DNA from: Acanthornis magna | Lineage: Eukaryota > Chordata > Aves > Passeriformes > Acanthizidae | Assembly (NCBI GenBank): GCA_036785705.1 | Contig: JAWUZG010000005.1 | Location: forward strand, 1 to 64,000 | Length of the DNA stretch: 64,000 bases | Direction: 5' to 3' | Shown: positions 1 through 7,146 of the stretch, in pieces | Numbering within the stretch: position 1 is the stretch's first letter | Layout: the number at the start of each line of letters is the position of its first letter | The notes under the pieces: generated by a model | Database searches by the model: none | Told to the model about the DNA's origin: nothing | What the model saw: the letters and a program-made list of their open reading frames with translations, nothing else | Translations under genes and position numbers: made by a program

Positions 1-84
1 CAATGGGCTGTGCCTCTCCTTTTCCCCGGAAAGGACACCTTTATGTCAGCATTGTACCAATTGTGTTGGAGCTGACCTGAAATC

Positions 85-313
85 TTGTATAGATAAGTAT
101 CTAGATGTCTATTTCCTAGATTAATAATATAATGTATACATATTATATATTCTATAGTTCATTAGTTATCATATAAAATATTAAAATAAAACAAAACCAT
201 ATACTAAAATAAATAATATCAAAAGTAAGAAATATGTAATTAGTATATCAAGATAAATAATAATGATAAATATTGGAAGATGTAAATACAATTAAAGAAT
301 AACAATATAGCAC
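85..313. other. AT-rich block with poly(A) signals of the upstream copy
   Basis: This stretch is overwhelmingly A and T, in sharp contrast to the GC-rich promoter side of the unit. It holds AATAAA at 185-190 and 208-213. The nearest upstream gene on this strand would be the copy to the left of the window, about 650 bases away, so I infer these signals end its transcript. The equivalent pair for the unit-1 gene is at 4787-4792 and 4810-4815. No coding potential is visible. The block recurs at bases 85-313 of every unit. Confidence 0.7.
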
Positions 314-538
314 GTATTTAGTGTTGTCACTGTCTGTTGGGACACATAGTAACGCTCTTAGTGCATTTATGTCTGGAAAGATTTCAATGAAATAGATCTA
401 TTTATTGCCCAGATAACACATATATCAGATATTACATCTTTAATCTTATTTTTGTATGCAAGTAAAGCCGTATCTAGTGTCACTCTCTGTTGGGACACAT
501 AGTAATGCTCTAGAGTTAGTGCATTTATGAGTGGCAAG
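314..538. repeat. Imperfect direct repeat, two ~68-bp arms
   Basis: Arm A (314-380) and arm B (470-538) share the cores TGTTGGGACACATAGTAA and TTAGTGCATTTATG and the overall order TAT(T/C)TAGTG - TCACT - CTGTTGG - ACACATAGTAA - GCTCT - TTAGTGCATTTATG. They are separated by about 90 bases of AT-rich DNA. Origin unknown; it may be part of an old mobile element. It is present at the same offset in every unit. The rest of 381-750 holds nothing I can identify. Confidence 0.75.
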
Positions 539-750
539 CCTGAAAATGCTTTGCTCTTGCTTCAATAAAATGCAACATTGCAGAATGTGGATGGTGCAAG
601 CCTTTCTTGATGTCAGCCAGACCTATGAGTAAATCTCAGGAGTTGTGAATCTGGCCTGGTGAACAGGCTCGTTGAACTCAAGCAAACTTGCAGTGCTGAA
701 GTGGTTCTAATCAGAACTTAAGCCCAGCTGCCAGGGGCCGCTGTGATCTC

Positions 751-980
751 AGAATCACAGAGCGCCTGGTCTTGGAAGGCTCCTTGCAAATGCTCTTGTT
801 GCAAGCCTGCTGCCATGGGCAGGGACACCTTGCGCTAGGCCAGGTTGCTCCAAGGCGCATGCAGCCTGGCCTGGAACGCTGCCAGCCATGGGGCAGCCAC
901 AGCTTCTGTGGGCAGCGTGGGCCAGGGCCTCAGCAGCCTCAGAGGCCAGAATTCCTTCCACACCTGCGGCCTAAGCCCTA
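751..980 (-). mobile_element. CR1 LINE 3' fragment (minus orientation)
   Basis: The plus strand reads AGAATCACAGAG, then GGTCTTGGAAGG, CTGCCATGGGCAGGGACACC, CTAGGCCAGGTTGCTCCAAG, CAGCCTGGCCTGGAACGCTG, CCAGCCATGGGGCAGCCACA and a final CCTAAGCCCTAA. This order matches the reverse complement of the avian CR1 3' end as I remember the consensus. It is old and GC-shifted. Homologous copies: 5353-5582, 9956-10185, 14559-14788, 19162-19391, 23765-23994, 28371-28600, 32974-33203, 37577-37806, 42180-42409, 46783-47012, 51385-51614, 55988-56217 and 60590-60819. A RepeatMasker run with an avian library would settle the subfamily. Confidence 0.8.
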
Positions 981-1305
981 AGTGGCGTCAGCGGGAAGCC
1001 ACTGTCCCTGGGGCTGTCCCTGCAGGCCCTTGCAAACAGCCCCTGCGCAGGTCTCTTGGGCTCCCTTCAGGCACTGAAAGGCCACCGCAGGAAGGTGCCC
1101 CCGCAGAAGGCCTTGGAGAGCACTGGGGGCCAGCAGTGCCACCATCGGGGCAGCAAGCAGGGCCTGGCGCGGCCGTCGGGGCGGGAGGGCACAGGGCACA
1201 GGGCGCTGAGGCCCTGCCAGCCGCAGCAGGGAGCTCTGGGCTGCGGCCGGCAGACAGCCACCCACGGGAGATGCGTGCAGCAGCAAGGACGCAGGGCTTC
1301 TGATG
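981..1305. other. GC-rich, CpG-containing spacer; no gene seen
   Basis: High GC with CpG clusters, for example GGCGCGGCCGTCGGGGCGGG at 1168-1187. Open frames cross it on both strands, but none has a recognisable domain, and stop-free frames are expected at this composition. Whether it acts as a distal promoter element of the gene about 1 kb downstream is not shown. Confidence 0.5.
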
Positions 1306-1713
1306 TGTTAGAAAGCAGAGAAGAGCTTGAGAATGGCCACGCGAGGATCAGGGTGTCTCCCTGTGCAGAAAAACAATGCGACAGCAGAGGTTTATGTGTG
1401 GAAAAGACACAGAGGAGTCCTGTACCTTGAATGGAAGAAAGGGGAGAGGCCATGGGGCATTTCCTATGGGATCTCTCACACTGTTGGAGGACACAGCCTC
1501 CTTTTTATCCTCATTTCCCTGGTGCATCACTTTCCTCCTTCCCCATTGGCTGAGGTACATGGCAGGTGCAGATTTCCCAAATTGCCTTTCTTTTGCCCCT
1601 TCTAAAATGCAGCCTCTTCTTTTTCTCTTTTTTTCTTTTTAATATATCTAACCAAACACTATTCACAATTCTGCTAAGACTTTATTGTTTTTCTCTAAGT
1701 TCAGGAATTTAAC
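1306..1713. other. Unclassified block, possibly solo-LTR derived
   Basis: It begins TGTTAGAAAG (1306) and ends just before the ATGG at 1714 with TTTAACA, imperfect inverted TG...CA-type termini about 408 bases apart. Inside are an inverted CCAAT box (ATTGG, about 1544), CTTTTTATCC (about 1501) and a long pyrimidine tract with T runs (about 1600-1640). These resemble a retroviral LTR in size and composition. I see no target-site duplication and no internal retroviral coding sequence, so the call is weak. The block recurs in every unit. Confidence 0.25.
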
Positions 1714-1839
1714 ATGGCCATGGCTGAGCAACAGTCTGTGCCCAGGGAAATGGCTGAGTCAGCAGCCTCAGAAAGATTTCAAAGTCATGTGGATTTGGCA
1801 TTCGGGGCCCTGGCTGATTGGCGCAGAAGGCAATGGTAG
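1714..1839 (+). other. Conserved 41-codon open frame with splice-like flanks
   Basis: ATGGCCATGG at 1714 opens a 41-codon frame ending in TAG at 1837-1839; the peptide starts MAMAEQQSVPREMAESAASE and ends in WRRRQW. It is preceded by a pyrimidine-rich TTTTTCTCTAAGTTCAG ending at 1693, which resembles a 3' splice site, and ends in TGGTAGGT, which contains a donor-like GT. It could be a small coding exon, a non-coding upstream exon or chance. No homology is recognised. Changes in the array: R38 codon CGC to TGC in units 12-14 (GGTGCAGAAG), F22 silent or missense in unit 13. Confidence 0.2.
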
Positions 1840-1982
1840 GTTTGAGGTTGGACTGTGTGATCTTCATGGTCTTTTCCAACCTCGTTGACTGCGAGATTTC
1901 AGTGTAGCTCAGCTAGTGTGGAGTCAAGGCTTGAACTCAATGGTCCTCAAGGGTGTCTTCCAGCATGGATCTCTATGAGATT
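1840..1982 (+). mobile_element. Two CR1 3'-end remnants in tandem (plus orientation)
   Basis: The first remnant, about 1840-1886, contains GAGGTTGGACTGTGTGATCT and GGTCTTTTCCAACCT, the hallmark of the CR1 3' terminus. The second, about 1926-1982, has CTTGAACTCAATGGTCCTCA, AGGGTGTCTTCCAGCATGGA and TCTCTATGAG, a more diverged version. Both point toward the gene, opposite to the CR1 fragment at 751-980. Homologues: 6443-6585, 11046-11189, 15649-15791, 20252-20394, 24855-24997, 29461-29603, 34064-34206, 38667-38809, 43270-43412, 47873-48015, 52476-52618, 57078-57220 and 61680-61822. Confidence 0.7.
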
Positions 1983-2133
1983 GCCAACGGAGGGCAGCTG
2001 GTAAGAAAGACAAAAGAAGGAGCAAAGGAAGTTCTTTGAAGAAGGTTCCCTCAAAGGCAGCCTTAAGCAGTACAGCAGGGCCACTGGGAGCGGCTGAGCT
2101 GGGGTGGGGACAAAGAGCGCGGCTGGCCTGGCT

Positions 2134-2238
2134 GTGATGTGCTGTGGCACCTGTGACATCACGGGGGACGTGTGACAATGGGGGCAGCCATAAAAGGCCC
2201 CAGCAGGCAACGCTGCCCCGGCAGAGCCCGGGCAAGTG
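2134..2238 (+). promoter_or_regulatory. Unit 1 core promoter and non-coding exon 1
   Basis: TGACATCA at 2154-2161 is one base from the palindromic cAMP-response element. It is also the right arm of a 7-bp inverted repeat (GTGATGT 2134-2140, ACATCAC 2156-2162). A TATA-like ATAAAAG lies at 2190-2196, so transcription should start near 2215-2222. The short leader ends in CAAGTG directly before the donor GTGAGT at 2239. A CRE-like site close to a TATA box is typical of genes driven by CREM in spermatids; that use here is inference. Confidence 0.6.
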
Positions 2239-2540
2239 GTGAGTGCACACGTGGTGGGGAGGCTGGGCTGGACAAGGGCTGGGGCGGGAGCGCTGCACCC
2301 GGGGGTGGGTTCTCCCCGTGCGTGCAGGGACAGCCCCTCCCGGGGGAACCTTGGGCAGGGCACAGTGCTGCTGCTGCTGCTGCTGCTGGGGCAGTGGGAC
2401 AGGCCTTGCTTCCTGCCAGCTCTCTGGGGCCCTTTCCTTCCTGCTCTCGCCTGACCCCTGTCATTCCCACCCCTGCTGCCCCTGCGGCCAGCTGCCTCCC
2501 TGCCTGCCCCACTCAAGGCCTTCTCTCCATGCTCCTGCAG
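2239..2540 (+). other. Unit 1 5'-UTR intron with CTG run
   Basis: Donor GTGAGT at 2239-2244 is a consensus match. The acceptor CTCCTGCAG ends at 2540, followed by a C/T-rich tract upstream, and the next bases ACCATGG give an optimal start context. Length is 302 bases. It contains seven CTG triplets at 2368-2388; unit 6 has eight and unit 14 has six. Units 3, 5 and 7-14 read CTGCCAGCC near the acceptor, adding an extra AG about 35 bases upstream of the true one. The intron happens to be open in the coding frame, so a naive reading extends the protein by 124 residues and starts at a GTG; I reject that start. Confidence 0.75.
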
Positions 2541-2543
2541 ACC

Positions 2544-4139
2544 ATGGAGTGCTGGATGTTCCTGGTCCTTGCTTTGAGATTCCTCATTCAGTACCCGCAG
2601 CCCGTGGGCGACGGTTTGGATGAGGAGACACTGCGTCTGCACCTGGAGGTGCGTGCAAAGCGCCTGGAAGAGGAGAGGATTCGGCTGGAACGGACGTTGG
2701 AGCAGCTCAGACAGATGCAGAGTGGCAGGGCCTGGGGAGACCTGCTCTGGTCTCCCTTGCAGCACTGGCAGCTCTGGGCATTTGCTGTGCTCCTGGTCCT
2801 TCTCTTGGCCGTCTGGTTTATGTGGAGGAAAAGGAGCCTGAGAAGAGAGGAGCATGAAGAAGAAAACGATGGTGCAAATGAAGAGGAAGTGAGAAATATG
2901 GATGCAAATGAAGAAGAAGAGGTAGGAAATGAAGAGGAAGTCATCAATGAGGCTGCAAATGCAGAGAACAACGAAGTCGCAAATGAAGTCGCAGTAGAAG
3001 ACCATGATGCTGATGATAACATTGGAAGGATTGTAATGGAGCGCGTCCAGTGGCCTGCCCGGAACCTGCGGACAGGCTGTGAGTGGACACATATGCTGGT
3101 AGACTATTTCATCTATTACTCTGGATGCGCCGAGTCAAACAGTTTCTACCCAGTGCTGCAGCGAGCCATCCCGGTGGGCAGTGCCTTTGAAGGTTGGAGT
3201 CCCCGTGAGGAGGATGTTGAATATCAATTTCTTGTACCCATGACTCCTCCCCGAGGGCACTCCTTCCACCTGGAGCTGTCCACTGCGAGGCAGAGGCACC
3301 TTAGGCATTTCTGTGTCCGTGTGGAGCTGGAGTGCACCTGCAGCAGAAAGCGGCGGCGTAAGAACATGCTGTGCTTCCTCCACCACCCCGAGGAGGAGCT
3401 GAGGAGGAATCGAGATCCCAGCCTCCTTCGCACCCTGTGCACTGACTCCTACCTTGATGTGGAGAAAACAGGCCGCTGGTTCTACCAACTGATGAGGGCA
3501 ACCTGGCCAGCATTGCCTCGCTCACACAATTGGCATTTAGTGCCGCTGCCCTCCAGACGCTCCTGCCAAATCAAGGTGACCAACGGCAGCGAATCCTTCC
3601 GCATTGAGCTGATGTTTGGGGTGCAGCGAGGCGACTCAGACATCTTCGTTACCAGCCAGTCTGGAGAGCCCTACACCCTAACAACAGCCTGGCTTGAGTC
3701 CTACGCCGTGGCAGAGATGAAGTTCTTCAGGCACATCGCCAGGTATGCTCCCCCTGAGAGTGTGCACCTCAAATGCCTGCAGTTCTTCACACAACTTCAG
3801 CTGGGCCTAGGCTTTTACACCTATATCATAAAGACCATTGTCATGCACCTGCTGAATGTCCTACCCGAGTCACAGTGGTGCAGGAGATATTTCGTCAAGC
3901 GAATTTTGGATATCAGAAGGGAGCTGCGCGTTAGCCTGAAAAGAAAATGCCTCAATCACTTTATTCTGGGCAACCAGAGGCTTCCTCTGGGGATCAATTT
4001 GCCCCAGGATGTCCAAACGGCTGACACATTCAATCTCTTCCATCACCTGGCGACAGATCCTGTTGCCCACTCCTGTGCCATGAGTGATTACCGCATTCTG
4101 AAAGAGCGGCTCAGAAGAATCCTTGACATTGACAACTGA
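2544..4139 (+). CDS. ITPRIPL1: ITPRIPL1-like protein, unit 1 (intact, 531 aa)
   Basis: The family sits in membranes and carries a Mab-21 (cGAS-like fold) domain; ITPRIP itself modulates IP3-receptor calcium release, and mammalian ITPRIPL1 has been reported to bind CD3-epsilon. In order: hydrophobic signal-like N-terminus (1-17), coiled coil (about 26-58), membrane segment (about 76-94) followed by RKRSLRR, acidic tract (101-160), Mab-21 domain (about 200-525). The positive charges after the membrane segment suggest a cytosolic C-terminal domain. Family marks are GSAFEGW (212-218), FLVP (229-232), KTIVMHLL (430-437), HFILGN (472-477) and NLFHHL (497-502). Length fits (human ITPRIPL1 about 555). 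The ATG at 2544 is chosen because it follows a splice acceptor, has perfect ACCATGG context and starts the signal-like segment. The exon has no further introns, as usual in this family. Orthology to ITPRIPL1 rather than a sister paralogue is by eye. Confidence 0.9.
   Translation: MECWMFLVLALRFLIQYPQPVGDGLDEETLRLHLEVRAKRLEEERIRLERTLEQLRQMQSGRAWGDLLWSPLQHWQLWAFAVLLVLLLAVWFMWRKRSLRREEHEEENDGANEEEVRNMDANEEEEVGNEEEVINEAANAENNEVANEVAVEDHDADDNIGRIVMERVQWPARNLRTGCEWTHMLVDYFIYYSGCAESNSFYPVLQRAIPVGSAFEGWSPREEDVEYQFLVPMTPPRGHSFHLELSTARQRHLRHFCVRVELECTCSRKRRRKNMLCFLHHPEEELRRNRDPSLLRTLCTDSYLDVEKTGRWFYQLMRATWPALPRSHNWHLVPLPSRRSCQIKVTNGSESFRIELMFGVQRGDSDIFVTSQSGEPYTLTTAWLESYAVAEMKFFRHIARYAPPESVHLKCLQFFTQLQLGLGFYTYIIKTIVMHLLNVLPESQWCRRYFVKRILDIRRELRVSLKRKCLNHFILGNQRLPLGINLPQDVQTADTFNLFHHLATDPVAHSCAMSDYRILKERLRRILDIDN
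2863..3023 (+). repeat. Degenerate coding repeat encoding the acidic tract (unit 1)
   Basis: GCAAATGAAGAGGAAGT-like words recur four to six times and encode variants of A-N-E-E-E-V (residues about 107-160). ITPRIP-family proteins have an acidic stretch at this place after the membrane segment, so the repeat is likely functional as charge rather than sequence. Despite its repetitive nature its length is the same in all 14 units. Confidence 0.65.
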
Positions 4140-4602
4140 AAGAGGTTCTCCTGCACAGGGCTGTGCTTGTGATGCTGGCAGCTGGCGTCAGAGAACCAGC
4201 TCCTAGTACAAATCTTGTCCTTCAAGGAGAAGAGGATGCGTGCAGAGACTCTGGCAAAGGTCCCACAGCCTCTCCTGCTGCCTCAGCAGCTGGAGGGCCA
4301 CAGGAGGGTTTACTCTACCTCCTCGTATCATTCCGTTTTCCAAAACAAGTCACCCAGATTGGCATGAAACCCTACTGGCATATGAACTTTCCCACTCCTA
4401 GGAATGCAAATGAAGAGAGCACATGCCTTCCACGCATGGCCAAAGTCACCAAACCCATCCTGTGCCATGCTACTGTTCCAGCCCTTTGAGAAGGGCCAAA
4501 CATTACAGGATGAAGGAAGTGGGAATGTGGGGCAGAAAATGACCAGAAACCAGGGAAAAATAGACTGAGAGGAAAAACTAGCTCTGTTTGCCCACGATCA
4601 GA
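4140..4602 (+). other. Unit 1 3' flank / 3' UTR
   Basis: Follows the stop codon and runs to the next unit without a poly(A) signal, so it is probably 3' UTR. It contains a 108-codon open frame from 4163 with no recognisable domain; its coding status is unsupported. Variable bases in the array are GGCGTCAG/GGCATCAG (A in units 8, 10), TACAAATC/TACAGATC and CAGATTGG/CAGACTGG (second form in units 9, 11, 12, 13). Confidence 0.5.
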
Positions 4603-4786
4603 CAATGGGCTGTGCCTCTCCTTTTCCCCGGAAAGGACACCTTTATGTCAGCATTGTACCAATTGTGTTGGAGCTGACCTGAAATCTTGTATAGATAAGT
4701 ATCTAGATGTCTATTTCCTAGATTAATAATATAATGTATACATATTATATATTCTATAGTTCATTAGTTATCATATAAAATATTAA

Positions 4787-4815
4787 AATAAAACAAAACC
4801 ATATACTAAAATAAA
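4787..4815 (+). terminator. Candidate poly(A) signals for the unit-1 gene
   Basis: AATAAA occurs at 4787-4792 and again at 4810-4815, about 650 and 670 bases after the stop codon at 4139. I saw no AATAAA between the stop and this point. The same pair follows each gene, at bases 185-213 of the next unit. ATTAAA also overlaps the first signal (4782-4787). Use in vivo is inferred only. Confidence 0.5.
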
Positions 4816-6736
4816 TAATATCAAAAGTAAGAAATATGTAATTAGTATATCAAGATAAATAATAATGATAAATATTGGAAGATGTAAATACAATTAAAGA
4901 ATAACAATATAGCACGTATTTAGTGTTGTCACTGTCTGTTGTGACACATAGTAACGCTCTTAGTGCATTTATGTCTGGAAAGATTTTAATGAAATAGATC
5001 TATTTATTGCCCAGATAACACATATATCAGATATTACATCTTTAATCTTATTTTTGTATGCAAGTAAAGCCGTATCTAGTGTCACTCTCTGTTGGGACAC
5101 ATAGTAATGCTCTAGAGTTAGTGCATTTATGAGTGGCAAGCCTGAAAATGCTTTGCTCTTGCTTCAAGAAAATGCAACATTGCAGAATGTGGATGGTGCA
5201 AGCCTTTCTTGATGTCAGCCAGACCTATGAGTAAATCTCAGGAGTTGTGAATCTGGCCTGGTGAACAGGCTCGTTGAACTCAAGCAAACTTGCAGTGCTG
5301 AAGTGGTTCTAATCAGAACTTAAGCCCAGCTGCCAGGGGCCGCTGTGATCTCAGAATCACAGAGCGCCTGGTCTTGGAAGGCTCCTTGCAAATGCTCTTG
5401 TTGCAAGCCTGCTGCCATGGGCAGGGACACCTTGCGCTAGGCCAGGTTGCTCCAAGGCGCATGCAGCCTGGCCTGGAACGCTGCCAGCCATGGGGCAGCC
5501 ACAGCTTCTGTGGGCAGCGTGGGCCAGGGCCTCAGCAGCCTCAGAGGCCAGAATTCCTTCCACACCTGCGGCCTAAGCCCTAAGTGGCGTCAGCGGGAAG
5601 CCACTGTCCCTGGGGCTGTCCCTGCAGGCCCTTGCAAACAGCCCCTGCGCAGGTCTCTTGGGCTCCCTTCAGGCACTGAAAGGCCACCGCAGGAAGGTGC
5701 CCCCGCAGAAGGCCTTGGAGAGCACTGGGGGCCAGCAGTGCCACCATCGGGGCAGCAAGCAGGGCCTGGCGCGGCCGTCGGGGCGGGAGGGCACAGGGCA
5801 CAGGGCGCTGAGGCCCTGCCAGCCGCAGCAGGGAGCTCTGGGCTGCGGCCGGCAGACAGCCACCCACGGGAGATGCGTGCAGCAGCAAGGACGCAGGGCT
5901 TCTGATGTGTTAGAAAGCAGAGAAGAGCTTGAGAATGGCCACGCGAGGATCAGGGTGTCTCCCTGTGCAGAAAAACAATGCGACAGCAGAGGTTTATGTG
6001 TGGAAAAGACACAGAGGAGTCCTGTACCTTGAATGGAAGAAAGGGGAGAGGCCATGGGGCATTTCCTATGGGATCTCTCACACTGTTGGAGGACACAGCC
6101 TCCTTTTTATCCTCATTTCCCTGGTGCATCACTTTCCTCCTTCCCCCATTGGCTGAGGTACATGGCAGGTGCAGATTTCCCAAATTGCCTTTCTTTTGCC
6201 CCTTCTAAAATGCAGCCTCTTCTTTTTCTCTTTTTTTCTTTTTAATATATCTAACCAAACACTATTCACAATTCTGCTAAGACTTTATTGTTTTTCTCTA
6301 AGTTCAGGAATTTAACATGGCCATGGCTGAGCAACAGTCTGTGCCCAGGGAAATGGCTGAGTCAGCAGCCTCAGAAAGATTTCAAAGTCATGTGGATTTG
6401 GCATTCGGGGCCCTGGCTGATTGGCGCAGAAGGCAATGGTAGGTTTGAGGTTGGACTGTGTGATCTTCATGGTCTTTTCCAACCTCGTTGACTGCGAGAT
6501 TTCAGTGTAGCTCAGCTAGTGTGGAGTCAAGGCTTGAACTCAATGGTCCTCAAGGGTGTCTTCCAGCATGGATCTCTATGAGATTGCCAACGGAGGGCAG
6601 CTGGTAAGAAAGACAAAAGAAGGAGCAAAGGAAGTTCTTTGAAGAAGGTTCCCTCAAAGGCAGCCTTAAGCAGTACAGCAGGGCCACTGGGAGCGGCTGA
6701 GCTGGGGTGGGGACAAAGAGCGCGGCTGGCCTGGCT

Positions 6737-6841
6737 GTGATGTGCTGTGGCACCTGTGACATCACGGGGGACGTGTGACAATGGGGGCAGCCATAAAAGG
6801 CCCCAGCAGGCAACGCTGCCCCGGCAGAGCCCGGGCAAGTG
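6737..6841 (+). promoter_or_regulatory. Unit 2 core promoter and exon 1
   Basis: CRE-like TGACATCA at 6757-6764, ATAAAAG at 6793-6799 and donor GTGAGT at 6842, with the same bases as unit 1. Confidence 0.6.
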
Positions 6842-7146
6842 GTGAGTGCACACGTGGTGGGGAGGCTGGGCTGGACAAGGGCTGGGGCGGGAGCGCTGCA
6901 CCCGGGGGTGGGTTCTCCCCGTGCGTGCAGGGACAGCCCCTCCCGGGGGAACCTTGGGCAGGGCACAGTGCTGCTGCTGCTGCTGCTGCTGGGGCAGTGG
7001 GACAGGCCTTGCTTCCTGCCAGCTCTCTGGGGCCCTTTCCTTCCTGCTCTCGCCTGACCCCTGTCATTCCCACCCCTGCTGCCCCTGCGGCCAGCTGCCT
7101 CCCTGCCTGCCCCACTCAAGGCCTTCTCTCCATGCTCCTGCAGACC

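Larger units (their letters stand above)
1..4602 (+). repeat. Array unit 1 (4602 bp)
   Basis: Reference unit, described part by part in separate entries. It is one base shorter than most because the C run before ATTGGCTGAGG (about 1541-1544) has four C instead of five. Head variants are GTTGGGAC (336) and GATTTCAATG (381), shared with units 4, 12, 13 and 14. The AATAAA in CTTCAATAAAATG (about 565) is present. Confidence 0.97.

Noticed and set aside
845..1303. 152-codon plus-strand frame and overlapping frames on both strands in the GC-rich part
   Set aside because: It starts inside a CR1 remnant and runs through GC-rich spacer. There is no domain, no splice context and no codon pattern, and several frames are open at once, as expected at high GC.
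1306..1713. Endogenous retrovirus provirus
   Set aside because: Only an LTR-like block of about 400 bases is present. There is no gag, pol or env coding sequence and no target-site duplication, so at most a degraded solo LTR.
2172..2543. N-terminal extension of the main protein by 124 residues
   Set aside because: It begins at a GTG, crosses the TATA-like box and a consensus GT-AG intron, and is lost in unit 3 without harm to the exon. The ACCATGG at 2544 begins a signal-like segment matching the family N-terminus.
1947..3092. A 381-codon open frame on the minus strand, antisense to promoter, intron and first third of the coding exon, kept in most units
   Set aside because: It has low-complexity and hydrophobic runs that are direct shadows of the acidic repeat (Ser/Phe/Ile-rich antisense) and spans a clear splice junction. 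No domain is recognisable, and its conservation only reflects array youth. Unit 3 breaks it with an intron indel.
4163..4489. 108-codon frame just after the stop codon
   Set aside because: Located in the probable 3' UTR without a recognisable domain. Variants between units change its residues (V/I, N/D, I/T) as freely as non-coding bases.
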